Below, piece after piece: positions 22,447-34,515 of a stretch of 64,000 nucleotides of DNA (position 1 is the first letter of the stretch; each line of letters starts with the position of its first letter). A program made the translations under genes and the position numbers. The notes under the pieces are model-generated. The model searched no databases, was not told where the DNA came from, and saw nothing but the letters and a program-made list of their open reading frames with translations. Source of the stretch: Pseudomonas sp. GD04091 (lineage in GTDB: Bacteria > Pseudomonadota > Gammaproteobacteria > Pseudomonadales > Pseudomonadaceae); the NCBI RefSeq assembly GCF_029836165.1, contig NZ_JAOEBG010000006.1:186001-250000 (forward strand), given 5' to 3'.

Positions 22447-22479
22447 GTAAAAAACAAAAACCGGGGCACAGGGCCCCGG
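22447..22479 (-). terminator. Intrinsic terminator of the fadBA operon
   Basis: On the minus strand: stem CCGGGGC / GCCCCGG with loop CCTGT, followed by TTTTTGTTTTTT. It begins 19 bp after the fadA stop codon and is a textbook rho-independent terminator. Confidence 0.92.
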
Positions 22480-22498
22480 CTGTTGCCTCGCAACGCGA

Positions 22499-23689
<1,191 letters not shown>

Positions 23690-23705
23690 CTAGCTCGTTG
23701 GGCGC

Positions 23706-25853
23706 TCAGTTGAAGAAGCGCTGGCCGTTCTTGGCCATCTCGCGCAGCTTCGCGGTGGGGTGGTACAGCGGCCCCAGGTCGGCGTACTTGTCGGCCAGCG
23801 CGACGAACTCGGCGACCCCGATCGAATCGATGTAACGCAGCGCGCCACCACGGAAGGGAGGGAAGCCAATACCGTAGACCAGGCCCATGTCGGCCTCGGC
23901 GGCGGTCGCGACGATGCCGTCTTCCAGGCAACGCACGGTCTCCAGGCACAGCGGGACCATCATCCAGTTGATGATGTCTTCATCGCTGACTTCGCGCTGC
24001 TCGAAGATGACCGGCTTGAGCACCTCGAGCACGCTGACATCGGCGACCTTCTTCGGCTTGCCGCGCTTGTCGGTCTCGTAGGCATAGAACCCCTTGCCGT
24101 TCTTCTGGCCCAGGCGGTTGGCCTCGTACAGGGCGTCGACAGCGGAGCGACGATCGTCCTTCATGCGGTCAGGGAAGCCTTCAGCCATCACATCGCGACC
24201 GTGGTGACCGGTGTCGATGCCGACCACGTCCATCAGGTAGGCCGGGCCCATCGGCCAGCCGAACTTCTCCATCACCTTGTCGATGCGCACGAAGTCCACG
24301 CCGGCGCTGACCAGCTTGGCGAAGCCGCCGAAATACGGGAACAGCACGCGGTTGACCAGGAAGCCCGGGCAATCGTTGACCACGATCGGGTTCTTGCCCA
24401 TCTTCTTGGCGTAGGCCACGGTGGTGGCCACGGCCACGTCGCTGGACTTCTCGCCGCGGATGACTTCGACCAGCGGCATCATGTGCACCGGGTTGAAGAA
24501 GTGCATGCCGACGAAGTTTTCCGGACGCTTGAGCGCCTTGGCCAACAGGTTGATGGAGATGGTCGAGGTGTTGGAAGCGAGGATCGCGTCCTCTTTCACC
24601 TGGCCTTCCACTTCGGCCAGCACCGCCTGCTTGACCTTCGGATTCTCGACCACGGCCTCGACGACGATGTCGACGTTGCCGAAATCACCGTAGGACAGGG
24701 TCGGGCGAATGGCGTTGAGCGCCTCGGCCATCTTCACCGGGGTCAGGCGGCCTTTCTCGACGCGCTTGCCGAGCAGTTTGGAGGCCTCGTTCAGGCCCAG
24801 CTGGATGGCGTCCTCGCGGATGTCCTTCATCAGGATCGGCGTGCCCTTGACTGCCGACTGGTAGGCGATGCCGCCCCCCATGATGCCGGCGCCGAGCACG
24901 GCAGCCTGCTTCACGTCGTGAGCGATTTCATCGTGAGCCTTCGCCTTGCGCTTGAGCTCCTGGTCATTCAGGAACAGCCCGATCAGGCTTTCGGCGACCG
25001 ACGTCTTGGCCAGCTTGGCGAAGCCGGCGGCCTCGACTTCCAGGGCCTTGTCACGACCGAAGTTGGCGGCTTTCTGGATGGTCTTGATCGCTTCGACCGG
25101 TGCCGGGTAGTTCGGGCCAGCCTGGCCGGCGACGAAGCCCTTGGCGGTCTCGAAGGCCATCATCTGTTCGATGGCGTTGAGCTTGAGCTTTTCCAGCTTG
25201 GGCTGACGCTTGGCCTTGTAGTCCAGCTCGCCGCTGATGGCGCGCTTGATCAGGTCCAGGGCACCGGCCTGCAACAGTTCCGGCGTGACCACCGCATCGA
25301 CGGCGCCCACTTTCAGGGCGTCTTCGGCGCGATTTTCCTTGCCGGAGGCGATCCACTCGATGGCGTTGTCCGAGCCGATCAGGCGCGGCAGGCGCACGGT
25401 GCCGCCAAAGCCTGGGTAGATCCCCAGTTTCACTTCGGGCAGGCCAATCTTGGCACTGCTGGACATGACCCGGTAATCGGCCGCCAGGCACATCTCCAGG
25501 CCACCGCCCAGGGCAATGCCGTTGATGGCGACGACGGTCGGCACCTGCAGGTCTTCGAAGTCATTGAAAATGCGGTTGGCTTCCAGGTTGCCGGCGACCA
25601 GTTCGGCCTCGGGCAGCTTGAAGTTGTCGACGAATTCGGTGATGTCGGCGCCGACGATGAACACGTCCTTGCCGCTGCTGACGATCACGCCCTTGACCGA
25701 AGCGTCGGCCTTGATGGCATCCACTGCCTGACGCAGTTCGTTCAGGGTGAGGCGGTTGAACTTGTTGACGGACTCACCCTTGAGGTCGAACTTCAGTTCG
25801 ACGATGCCGCTTTCAAGAGCCTTAACCGTGATGGCTTTACCTTCGTAAATCAT
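23706..25853 (-). CDS. fadB: Fatty-acid oxidation complex subunit alpha FadB
   Basis: Multifunctional enoyl-CoA hydratase/isomerase and 3-hydroxyacyl-CoA dehydrogenase. ATG 25853 gives 715 residues, the normal length. The N-terminal crotonase domain includes [20 protein letters not shown] and [16 protein letters not shown], holding the two catalytic glutamates. The dehydrogenase domain starts with the NAD motif [14 protein letters not shown] and includes [17 protein letters not shown]. It forms an operon with fadA. A PsrA-type box about 150 bp upstream suggests fatty-acid induction through PsrA. Confidence 0.96.
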   Translation of the reverse strand: MIYEGKAITVKALESGIVELKFDLKGESVNKFNRLTLNELRQAVDAIKADASVKGVIVSSGKDVFIVGADITEFVDNFKLPEAELVAGNLEANRIFNDFEDLQVPTVVAINGIALGGGLEMCLAADYRVMSSSAKIGLPEVKLGIYPGFGGTVRLPRLIGSDNAIEWIASGKENRAEDALKVGAVDAVVTPELLQAGALDLIKRAISGELDYKAKRQPKLEKLKLNAIEQMMAFETAKGFVAGQAGPNYPAPVEAIKTIQKAANFGRDKALEVEAAGFAKLAKTSVAESLIGLFLNDQELKRKAKAHDEIAHDVKQAAVLGAGIMGGGIAYQSAVKGTPILMKDIREDAIQLGLNEASKLLGKRVEKGRLTPVKMAEALNAIRPTLSYGDFGNVDIVVEAVVENPKVKQAVLAEVEGQVKEDAILASNTSTISINLLAKALKRPENFVGMHFFNPVHMMPLVEVIRGEKSSDVAVATTVAYAKKMGKNPIVVNDCPGFLVNRVLFPYFGGFAKLVSAGVDFVRIDKVMEKFGWPMGPAYLMDVVGIDTGHHGRDVMAEGFPDRMKDDRRSAVDALYEANRLGQKNGKGFYAYETDKRGKPKKVADVSVLEVLKPVIFEQREVSDEDIINWMMVPLCLETVRCLEDGIVATAAEADMGLVYGIGFPPFRGGALRYIDSIGVAEFVALADKYADLGPLYHPTAKLREMAKNGQRFFN

Positions 25854-25998
25854 CAACTGATCTCCACGATATGGAAGCTGAACTGTACACGCCGATCGCT
25901 GGCGGGAGGGCCGGTTTGCCGGTCCCTCGCCCCAGGCACACCCGTCGGCGCGCTAATCGGGATTCTGTAAGAGCCGTCTGACATACAAACGCTCAATT

Positions 25999-26012
25999 CA
26001 TACGCCCGTTTG
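25999..26012. promoter_or_regulatory. Candidate PsrA box upstream of fadBA
   Basis: CATAC-GCCC-GTTTG matches the PsrA consensus G/CAAAC-N(2-4)-GTTTG/C with one mismatch (T for A). A further CAAAC half-site lies 9 bp to the left at 25986-25990. fadBA is a known PsrA target in P. aeruginosa, which supports the reading. Confidence 0.5.
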
Positions 26013-26262
26013 ACTTGGGTGTGCACACATTCTCCGAAAAGAACCGCGTTGTCAAATGCTCGCGAACTGCGTGAAAACGCGACTTTCCAGTCATCTTGTA
26101 CGCGCCGGGTACGAAACATGATGACAGTGATCGCCGACCATTCATGTCAGCGATAGACCATCATCGGCCTCGAATGCTGCATTTTTCTAAACGCATCCAC
26201 GACCCGTGACTACACTGCAATCGAATGAAGGTGTTTCCGGCCTGCCTGGCCTTTTCTGTGCG

Positions 26263-26322
26263 GCACGACGCAAAACGGCGCGCAGGAGCATGAGAGCTCC
26301 TGCGCGCCGTTTTGCGTCGTGC
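26263..26322. repeat. 27-bp perfect inverted repeat
   Basis: The left arm 26263-26289 (GCACGACGCAAAACGGCGCG then CAGGAGC) and right arm 26296-26322 are exact reverse complements, with a 6-base loop ATGAGA. It sits 4 bp after the stop of the minus-strand gene at 26327. Neither side has a T run, so it is not a standard terminator, and its sequence is unlike the REP units elsewhere in the window. Confidence 0.85.
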
Positions 26323-26326
26323 ACGG

Positions 26327-26764
26327 TCAGGCGAGGTTATCGAGGGTCTGAGCAATATCCTGCAAAACAGATTTATCACCGCGCTCGCTCCAGTAGAGGG
26401 CGATCATGCGGCTGTCGGCTTCAACCTTGTATACCGTCTCCGGCAGGCGCGCGAAGGCTTGCGCCAGACGCGGATCTTCGCAAGGCTCACGCCACTGGTT
26501 CCACCAGACACCAGGCGTGATCTGCCAGTAGCACCAGCTGTCCTGCCGGCCCTTGCGGCGCGCCCGGTGGTATTGCGGACATGGGCTGGGTGGCTGGTTT
26601 TCCAGCCAGTGCGGCCATTGTTGCGGAGCCAGGTGCATGGCCAGCCCCATGCGTCGCCCCTCCAGGCGCAGGCTCATCTGCTCGCTCTGCTTGCGAGACT
26701 GGCGCAACCAGGCCAGCGGGCTGAGCATCAGCGCAAGGATTGACACCACCAGCCATACCGTCAT
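26327..26764 (-). CDS. Conserved hypothetical protein with N-terminal membrane anchor
   Basis: ATG 26764 gives 145 residues. Residues about 1-20 (MTVWLVVSILALMLSPLAWL) form one membrane helix, followed by a basic RQSRKQSEQ, so the bulk should be cytoplasmic. The soluble part is Trp-rich (PQQWPHWLENQP, SWCYWQITPGVWWNQW) and ends in VEADSRMIALYWSERGDKSVLQDIAQTL. I recognise this as conserved in pseudomonads but know no function. It diverges from the universal stress protein gene, 111 bp away. Confidence 0.7.
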   Translation of the reverse strand: MTVWLVVSILALMLSPLAWLRQSRKQSEQMSLRLEGRRMGLAMHLAPQQWPHWLENQPPSPCPQYHRARRKGRQDSWCYWQITPGVWWNQWREPCEDPRLAQAFARLPETVYKVEADSRMIALYWSERGDKSVLQDIAQTLDNLA

Positions 26765-26875
26765 ATCTGTAGACCCTATAAAGCGTTGCAAAATGAGCGG
26801 GTTATCCAGGTTTCACGAACGCCGGGCCCGAAAGCGACCATACTTCTACTATCGCGATTGTCAGGAGTACTGCAC

Positions 26876-27316
26876 ATGTCCTATGAACATCTTCTGGTCG
26901 CTGTCGACCTGACCGAAGAATGCGACCCCGTGATCAAGCGGGCCAAGACAATTGCCCTGGCGAGTGGCGCCAAGGTTTCCCTGGTGCATATCGTCGAGCC
27001 CATGGCCATGGCCTTCGGTGGCGACGTGCCGATGGACCTCTCGCAACTGCAGCAGCAGCAGTTCGACCAGGCCAAGGAACGCATGGAACGCCTGTTCACC
27101 AAGTACCCGGACATCAACCGTGGCGACTCACACCTGGTCTACGGCCAACCGCGCCAGGAAATCCACCAGCTGGCCAAGGATCAGCATTGCGACCTGATCG
27201 TGGTCGGCAGCCATGGTCGCCACGGCCTTGCGCTGCTGCTGGGCTCCACCGCCAATGACGTACTGCATGGCGCGCCATGCGACGTGCTGGCGGTACGACT
27301 ACTGAAGAAAGAATGA
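26876..27316 (+). CDS. Universal stress protein (UspA family)
   Basis: A 146-residue single Usp domain, starting at ATG 26876 behind AGGAG. The N-terminus HLLVAVDLTEECD and the C-terminal ATP-binding motif GSHGRHGLALLLGSTANDVL (G-2x-G-9x-GS type) are intact, so it is probably an ATP-binding subtype. The last strand is CDVLAVRLL. It is monocistronic, ending at a 17-bp hairpin. Confidence 0.93.
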   Translation: MSYEHLLVAVDLTEECDPVIKRAKTIALASGAKVSLVHIVEPMAMAFGGDVPMDLSQLQQQQFDQAKERMERLFTKYPDINRGDSHLVYGQPRQEIHQLAKDQHCDLIVVGSHGRHGLALLLGSTANDVLHGAPCDVLAVRLLKKE

Positions 27317-27325
27317 AGTAGCCGC

Positions 27326-27365
27326 TGCCGGTCTCTTCGCGGCCTTGTCCGCGAAGAGACCGGCA
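27326..27365. terminator. 17-bp perfect hairpin between converging genes
   Basis: TGCCGGTCTCTTCGCGG, loop CCTTGT, then CCGCGAAGAGACCGGCA. It lies between the stops of the Usp gene and uup and can serve both strands. No long T run follows, so it might equally be a REP relative. Confidence 0.7.
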
Positions 27366-27372
27366 CAGCCAA

Positions 27373-29304
<1,932 letters not shown>

Positions 29305-29511
29305 GTTCATCTCCAAAAACCGGGCGCGCATTCTACCCGACTTGCCCAGCCACGACATCAAAAGCCCGTCGCCACCCGCAGAGCGTCGGATTACAACTCG
29401 ATACAAGCACAGTGCTTTCACCGGCCCTCGGCAAACGGCTAAGCTAGGCAGTAATACCCAACAGTGCTGGCTTCGCCGTCACTCTCTATGGTTCAACTGC
29501 CCGGACGTATC

Positions 29512-31440
29512 ATGCGCAGCCGCCTGTTACAAATCGCCTCCTGCCTGCTGCTCACCGCCACCGCCGCGAGTGCCGCTCAGGCTGTCGACATCACCCAGCA
29601 ACGCCAGTACTACGACGAAGCCAAGCGCGCCCTGGCCAAGGGCGACAAAGGCCCGTACCTGCGCTATGCCCAGGCACTGCGCGATTATCCGCTCACGCCC
29701 TACCTCGCCTACGACGAGCTGACCGCCCGCCTCAAGAGCGCCAGCAACGAAGAGATCGAGGGCTTTCTCGCCGCCCACGGCGACCTGCCCCAGGCCAACT
29801 GGATGAAGCTCCGCTGGTTGCGCTGGCTGGCCGAACGCGGCGAGTGGAAAACCTTCGCCCAGTACTATGACCCCAAGCTCAACTTCACCGAGCTCGATTG
29901 CCTCAATGGCCAGTACCAGCTCAGTCACGGCCAGCGCGCCGAAGGTTTCGCCACCGCCGAGAAGCTGTGGAACGTCGGCAAGTCGCAGCCTGCGGCCTGC
30001 GACACGCTGTTCGGCATGTGGGCCGCCGAAGGCCAGCTCACCGAGGCCAGGCGCTGGCAACGCGCCAAACTGGCCGCCCAGGCGCGCAACTACGGCCTGG
30101 CAGGCAGCCTGGTGAAGACGCTGACCACCCTCGCCCCTCAGGGCAAGCTGCTGATCGACGTGGCGCAGAAACCCGAACTGCTCAACCAGCCTTCGCGCTT
30201 CACCCCGGTCAATGAAGCCATGTCCGACGTGGTCAGCCTCGGCCTGCGCCGGCTGGCACGCCAGAACCCAGAGCAAGCCATGGCGCTGCTCGACGATTAC
30301 GCCCAGCGCATGCACTTCTCCCGGGACGAGAAGGTCGCCATCGCCCGAGAGATCGGCCTGACGCTCGCCCGCCGCTACGATCCGCGCGCCCTCGACCTGA
30401 TGACCCGCTACGACCCCGAGCTGCGCGACAACACCGTCAGCGAGTGGCGCCTGCGCCTGTTGCTGCGCCTGGGCCGCTGGGAGGATGCCTACGAGCTGAC
30501 CAAGCGCCTGCCCCAGGACCTGGCCAGCAGCAACCGCTGGAAGTACTGGCAGGCTCGCAGCCTCGAACTGGCGCAGCCCAACAACCCCCAGGTTCCGCTG
30601 CTGTACAAGACCGTCGCCCGCGAACGCGACTTCTACGGCTTCCTGGCCGCGGACCGGGCACAGACGCCCTATCAGTTGAACAACAAACCACTGGTTCTCA
30701 GCAAGGCGGTGATCAACAAGGTCCGCAACACGCCGGGCGTGCGTCGCGCCCTGGAATTCCATGCCCGCGGCCAGATCGTCGAGGGCCGCCGCGAGTGGTA
30801 CCACGTCAGCCGTCACTTCAATCGTGACGAGATGGTCGCCCAGGCACGCCTGGCCTACGACATGCGCTGGTATTTCCCGGCCATCCGCACCATCAGCCAG
30901 GCCCAGTACTGGGACGACCTGGACATCCGTTTCCCCATGGCCCACCGCGACACCCTGGTGCGCGAAGCCAAGGTGCGCGGCCTGCATTCGAGCTGGGTCT
31001 TCGCCATCACCCGCCAGGAGAGCGCCTTCATGGAGGATGCCCGCTCCAGCGTCGGCGCCAGTGGGCTGATGCAGCTCATGCCCGGCACCGCCAAGGAAAC
31101 CGCGCGCAAGTTCAGCATCCCGCTGGCCTCGCCGGCCCAGGTGTTCAACCCGGACAAGAACATCCAGCTCGGCGCCGCCTACCTGAGCCAGGTACACGGC
31201 CAGTTCAACGGCAACCGCGTGCTGGCCTCGGCGGCCTACAACGCCGGCCCCGGGCGCGTGCGCCAGTGGCTCAAGGGCGCCAAGCACCTGAGCTTCGATG
31301 TCTGGGTCGAGTCGATTCCGTTCGACGAGACGCGCCAATACGTGCAGAACGTGCTGTCGTACTCGGTCATCTACGGACAAAAGCTCAATTCGCCACAGCC
31401 GCTGGTGGATTGGCATGAGCGGTATTTTGACGACATGTGA
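29512..31440 (+). CDS. slt: Soluble lytic murein transglycosylase Slt
   Basis: Cleaves the MurNAc-GlcNAc bond of peptidoglycan with formation of 1,6-anhydro ends. ATG 29512 gives 642 residues with a signal peptide (about 1-24, ending ASAAQA); the GTG further upstream would place the signal internally. The long helical-repeat (doughnut) domain spans about 30-480. The C-terminal lysozyme-like domain has the catalytic Glu503 in AITRQESAFMED, followed by GASGLMQLMPGTA and AAYNAGPGRVRQWL. Its products are the class of muropeptide recycled through NagZ, also in this window. Confidence 0.95.
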   Translation: MRSRLLQIASCLLLTATAASAAQAVDITQQRQYYDEAKRALAKGDKGPYLRYAQALRDYPLTPYLAYDELTARLKSASNEEIEGFLAAHGDLPQANWMKLRWLRWLAERGEWKTFAQYYDPKLNFTELDCLNGQYQLSHGQRAEGFATAEKLWNVGKSQPAACDTLFGMWAAEGQLTEARRWQRAKLAAQARNYGLAGSLVKTLTTLAPQGKLLIDVAQKPELLNQPSRFTPVNEAMSDVVSLGLRRLARQNPEQAMALLDDYAQRMHFSRDEKVAIAREIGLTLARRYDPRALDLMTRYDPELRDNTVSEWRLRLLLRLGRWEDAYELTKRLPQDLASSNRWKYWQARSLELAQPNNPQVPLLYKTVARERDFYGFLAADRAQTPYQLNNKPLVLSKAVINKVRNTPGVRRALEFHARGQIVEGRREWYHVSRHFNRDEMVAQARLAYDMRWYFPAIRTISQAQYWDDLDIRFPMAHRDTLVREAKVRGLHSSWVFAITRQESAFMEDARSSVGASGLMQLMPGTAKETARKFSIPLASPAQVFNPDKNIQLGAAYLSQVHGQFNGNRVLASAAYNAGPGRVRQWLKGAKHLSFDVWVESIPFDETRQYVQNVLSYSVIYGQKLNSPQPLVDWHERYFDDM

Positions 31441-31446
31441 ATGAAG

Positions 31447-31482
31447 GCCCTGTGAGGGCGGATTCAGCCGCTCTCACAGGGC
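31447..31482. terminator. Hairpin between slt and the MOSC gene
   Basis: GCCCTGTGAGGGCGG and CCGCTCTCACAGGGC pair over 15 bp with one mismatch around a 6-base loop. It lies just after the slt stop and before the converging MOSC gene. The absence of a T run makes termination uncertain. Confidence 0.55.
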
Positions 31483-31550
31483 GCTTGCCGCCCTGCGCGC
31501 AACACGGCTGATCTTTCCAAACCGGCAGTGTCGGTCGCAGACAGAGACGG

Positions 31551-32354
31551 CTACTCGATGACCTGCACTTCCATTCCCACCTGCAGCTCACCCTCGCCAT
31601 CCACCGCCAGATTCTGGCCAAACAGCACGTCGCCCTCCCGCTCCCGGAACGTCTTGAGGGTGGTCAGCGGCTCACGGTCCGCGCTGCGCTCGCCGGTGGC
31701 AGGATCGAGGGTGGTCAGAATGCAGCGCACGCTGGGCTTGAGCACACGGAAGGTCATCTCACCGATTCGGATGCGTTTCCAGCGATCTTCGGCAAAGGCC
31801 TCGGCGCCTTCCACCACCAGGTTCGGACGAAAGCGCAACATCGCCATCGGGCGACCGACCCGCTGGCTCAACTCATCCAGCGATGCCTGCCCAATCAGCA
31901 GCAACGGAAAACCATCGGGGAAGGCGGCCCGGTCGCTATTCAGCCCGTAACCGCTGGGCAGGTAGCGGGCCCGCTGCTCAGGGCAATGCACCAGGCGCAC
32001 CGCCTTGCCCAGCAACTCGCTGAGCCAGGCGGCGGCCTCGTCCCCCGCATCGGGCACACGCAACGTGTCCCGCCAGATCGTGACACCACGCAAATGGTCG
32101 TCGCCTGGCGGCACAGGCACATCCAGCGCTGGCAATCCCGGCGCCTGGAGCAGCAACTGGCCTCGATCCCCATAACCGGCGCTGATCTGCCCGAGCCGCG
32201 GCCAGGCACGCTGAGTCAGGAAGCGGCCGTTTTCCTCCTCCACTACCAGCCAGCGCCGATCACCCTCGAGGCCCAGGTTGCCAACGGAAGATACCTGCAG
32301 GCTCTGGGCCCCTGCGGACTTCACCGGATAACGATACAACGCACTCAGAAACAT
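31551..32354 (-). CDS. MOSC-domain protein (YcbX/mARC-like)
   Basis: A 267-residue protein from ATG 32354. The N-terminal MOSC-N beta-barrel begins LSALYRYPVKSAGAQSLQ, then LEGDRRWLVVEEENGRFLTQR. The MOSC domain contains FRPNLVVEG and the cysteine in VLKPSVRCILTTLDPATG, which in this family is the likely molybdenum ligand. Relatives (YcbX, mARC) carry Mo cofactor and reduce N-hydroxylated compounds. Physiological partners are not visible nearby, although moaB-moeA lie 9 kb away. Confidence 0.88.
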   Translation of the reverse strand: MFLSALYRYPVKSAGAQSLQVSSVGNLGLEGDRRWLVVEEENGRFLTQRAWPRLGQISAGYGDRGQLLLQAPGLPALDVPVPPGDDHLRGVTIWRDTLRVPDAGDEAAAWLSELLGKAVRLVHCPEQRARYLPSGYGLNSDRAAFPDGFPLLLIGQASLDELSQRVGRPMAMLRFRPNLVVEGAEAFAEDRWKRIRIGEMTFRVLKPSVRCILTTLDPATGERSADREPLTTLKTFREREGDVLFGQNLAVDGEGELQVGMEVQVIE

Positions 32355-32410
32355 CCTTGCCCGCCTTGCGCCAGTCGAAATGGCAAGCTTATACCGGCCG
32401 CAGCGAGGTA

Positions 32411-33346
32411 TCACACTGCGGCGTGATCCAGGCTCAAGCGTTGACGGACCACATCCACCAGGCGGTCCGGTTGGAACTTGGAGAGGAAATTGTCGCAACC
32501 GACCTTCTTCACCATGGACTCGTTGAAACTGCCCGACAGCGAGGTATGCAGCACCACGTACAAGCCCCGCAGCCGAGGGTCATTGCGGATTTCGGTCGTC
32601 AGCCGGTAGCCGTCCATCTCGGGCATTTCCGCATCGGTGAAGATCATCAGCAGTTTCTCGCAGACATCCTCCCCCGCGTCGGCCCAGCCCTTGAGCAGGC
32701 GCAAGGCCTTGAGGCCATCACTGGCGACGTGCAGTTTCACCCCCAGTTGCGACAGGGTGTCGCGCAGCTGCGCCAGCGCCACACTGGAGTCGTCCACCAG
32801 CAGCACCTCTCGACCTCGGGCGCGAGCCAGCACCGGATCTTCCAGCTTGTCACGGGACACCTTGGCGCTGTATGGCACGATCTCCGCCAGCACCTTCTCC
32901 ACGTCGATGATCTCCACCAGTTGCTCGTCGACCTTGGTGATCGCGGTGAGGTAGTGCTGGCGACCGGCACTGGTCGGCGGCGGCATGATCGCCTCCCAGT
33001 TCATGTTGACGATGCGGTCGACGCCCCCCACCAGGAACGCCTGCACCGAGCGGTTGTACTCGGTGACGATGATGGTACTGTCCGGCCCCGGCTGCAGCGG
33101 GCGCATGCCGATGGCCTGGGACAGATCGATCACCGGCAAGGTCTGGCCTCGCAGGTTGACCACCCCGCAAACGTACGTGTGGCGCTGCGGCATGAGGGTC
33201 AGCTTGGGCAGTTGCAACACCTCCTGAACCTTGAAGACGTTGATGGCGAACAACTGTCGGCCAGCCAGGCGGAACATGAGGATTTCCAGGCGGTTCTCAC
33301 CCACCAGTTGCGTGCGTTGGTCTACCGTGTCGAGAATGCCTGCCAT
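32411..33346 (-). CDS. Chemotaxis coupling protein CheV
   Basis: A 311-residue protein fusing a CheW-like coupling domain (about 15-160, with VCGVVNLRGQTLPVIDLS) to a receiver domain (about 178-300). The receiver has VLLVDDSS at the acidic pocket, phosphoacceptor D238 in FTDAEMPEMDGY, and the conserved K in SKFQPD. CheV links chemoreceptors to CheA and acts in adaptation. A sigma-28 (FliA) promoter of near-perfect consensus lies 48 bp upstream, tying expression to flagellar assembly. Several cheV paralogues exist in pseudomonads, so I leave the number off. Confidence 0.92.
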   Translation of the reverse strand: MAGILDTVDQRTQLVGENRLEILMFRLAGRQLFAINVFKVQEVLQLPKLTLMPQRHTYVCGVVNLRGQTLPVIDLSQAIGMRPLQPGPDSTIIVTEYNRSVQAFLVGGVDRIVNMNWEAIMPPPTSAGRQHYLTAITKVDEQLVEIIDVEKVLAEIVPYSAKVSRDKLEDPVLARARGREVLLVDDSSVALAQLRDTLSQLGVKLHVASDGLKALRLLKGWADAGEDVCEKLLMIFTDAEMPEMDGYRLTTEIRNDPRLRGLYVVLHTSLSGSFNESMVKKVGCDNFLSKFQPDRLVDVVRQRLSLDHAAV

Positions 33347-33683
33347 TGGACAGCCCCCAGGCTTGAGTCAGGAAAGTGAATGCATCAGCCCTGTATCGGC
33401 GGATATTCGCTCGGCTTGACCCCTGATGGAAAAAGCCATTCGAGGCGATTGATATCACTTTACCATCATGCTTTACTGCTGCCACGCCCTCTCGCCCAAA
33501 CGCTCGCAACGAGCGAACCACCTGAAACTTCATCAGGGAAACCCCTAGGAGCAATCGGGTGCAACCTGATGTTCGCGATATCCATTAGCCATTAATGTGA
33601 CGCCATTCTCAATGCATGAACGGAGTCAGGCTTTTGCTAGCGAACATCTGGGTATGGCCGATCCCTTGCACCGGGGAGCCATG
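33347..33683. other. 337-bp intergenic region between cheV and the Hpt-like gene
   Basis: It holds the cheV sigma-28 promoter at 33394-33419 and the ribosome site GGGGAG (33673-33678) of the next gene. I see no small gene or RNA in the remainder. The Hpt-like reading frame is open back to a GTG at 33597 but lacks a ribosome site there. Confidence 0.6.
33394..33419 (-). promoter_or_regulatory. Sigma-28 (FliA) promoter of cheV
   Basis: On the minus strand: TCAAG, 14 bp, GCCGATA. This equals the Pseudomonas FliA consensus TCAAG-N14-GCCGATA. It ends 48 bp before the cheV ATG. Confidence 0.85.
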
Positions 33684-34196
33684 ATGGACAGCACTCCACT
33701 GCTCAACAGCGCCGTGCAGGATTTCCTGCAGGATGCGCAGGTCCTGCTGGCCAGGTCCCAGGAGTGCCTGCAGCACCTGGAACTGATCGATAGCGATCCT
33801 GACGCCTGCCACTGCCTGAATGAAACCCTCGATACGCTGGCCCACCGTGCGAGACAGCTTGAACTGGTGGAAGTGGCTCATTACACGCTTGCCCTGCAGC
33901 AGCTGCTCGCACCTGGCTGCCATCAAGGTCGGCTGCAAGGCGAGGCCCTGCCTGCGCTGGCCGCTTGCCTGACCCTGCTGGCCTGGCAACTGGAACTGGT
34001 CGACCCCCGGACCGGGCGCCTGAATCTGGATACCGAAGAGCAGCAGCAGCTGCTGGGCGAGCTGGCCCGGGCACTGGGCCTGCCTGCCACGCAAATGTGC
34101 GCCCCCTGCCAGGAGGTCGGCACCTTCTGCACCCATCCCCACACCCAGGGTGAGTTGCCCGATGCGCACGCCCTATCGGTCGATCGCCATCACTGA
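33684..34196 (+). CDS. Degenerate Hpt-like helical protein
   Basis: ATG 33684 (170 residues) is preceded by GGGGAG at good spacing; ATG 33681 is an alternative. The first ~70 residues form an amphipathic helical bundle resembling the Hpt domains of CheA/ChpA/FimL: LNETLDTLAHRARQLELVEV aligns with the usual pattern FHTLKGSGRM. The phosphoacceptor His is replaced by Asp50 in my alignment; the only nearby His is H54, four residues on. The C-terminal part contains Cys/His residues (CAPCQEVGTFCTHPH). Its neighbours are cheV and a two-component pair, which suggests a signalling role, but this is inference. Confidence 0.55.
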   Translation: MDSTPLLNSAVQDFLQDAQVLLARSQECLQHLELIDSDPDACHCLNETLDTLAHRARQLELVEVAHYTLALQQLLAPGCHQGRLQGEALPALAACLTLLAWQLELVDPRTGRLNLDTEEQQQLLGELARALGLPATQMCAPCQEVGTFCTHPHTQGELPDAHALSVDRHH

Positions 34197-34515
34197 TCGA
34201 AGTCGACAGCAACTAAATCGGCTCTAACTTGCAAAGTTGAGCAAGTTTTTCCGAATGTTTGGCAGGGACGATTTCTTAGTTGATCCCGGCGTTTCGGAAA
34301 CATCATCTAATAATGGCACTCTGCTAGTCACACTTTCATACACCCGATCAGCCAAAGCCCGGAAAATCCGAGGTTTCAAGCAGTTACACTGCCGCGACCA
34401 AATCCAATCGAAGTGATAACATGCGCACCTTTGAACAGGCGCACCTTGGATATTGGACAACCGGTCGTGGACGGGTGCGCCATGCAAAGCAGAACGCAAG
34501 AATCTCTGGCTAGAC
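34197..34515. other. 319-bp AT-rich intergenic region
   Basis: Noticeably AT-richer than its surroundings, as usual for a promoter region. It contains an 8-bp inverted pair TTTCCGAA / TTCGGAAA separated by about 40 bp. I cannot assign a promoter with confidence and see no gene. Confidence 0.5.

Larger units (their letters stand above)
25854..26326. other. 473-bp intergenic region upstream of fadBA
   Basis: I see no credible gene here. It holds the fadBA promoter region, a candidate PsrA box (25999-26012) and a 27-bp perfect palindrome (26263-26322). The part between about 26020 and 26200 is comparatively AT-rich with no recognisable feature. Confidence 0.7.

Noticed and set aside
25986-26012. 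CAAAC ... GTTTG read as one PsrA box
   Set aside because: The half-sites are 17 bp apart, far beyond the 2-4 bp allowed. The shorter CATAC-N4-GTTTG at 25999-26012 fits better.
26161-26379. A 72-codon minus-strand frame spanning the 27-bp palindrome
   Set aside because: No ribosome site or conserved features; its repeated peptide is simply a product of the inverted repeat.
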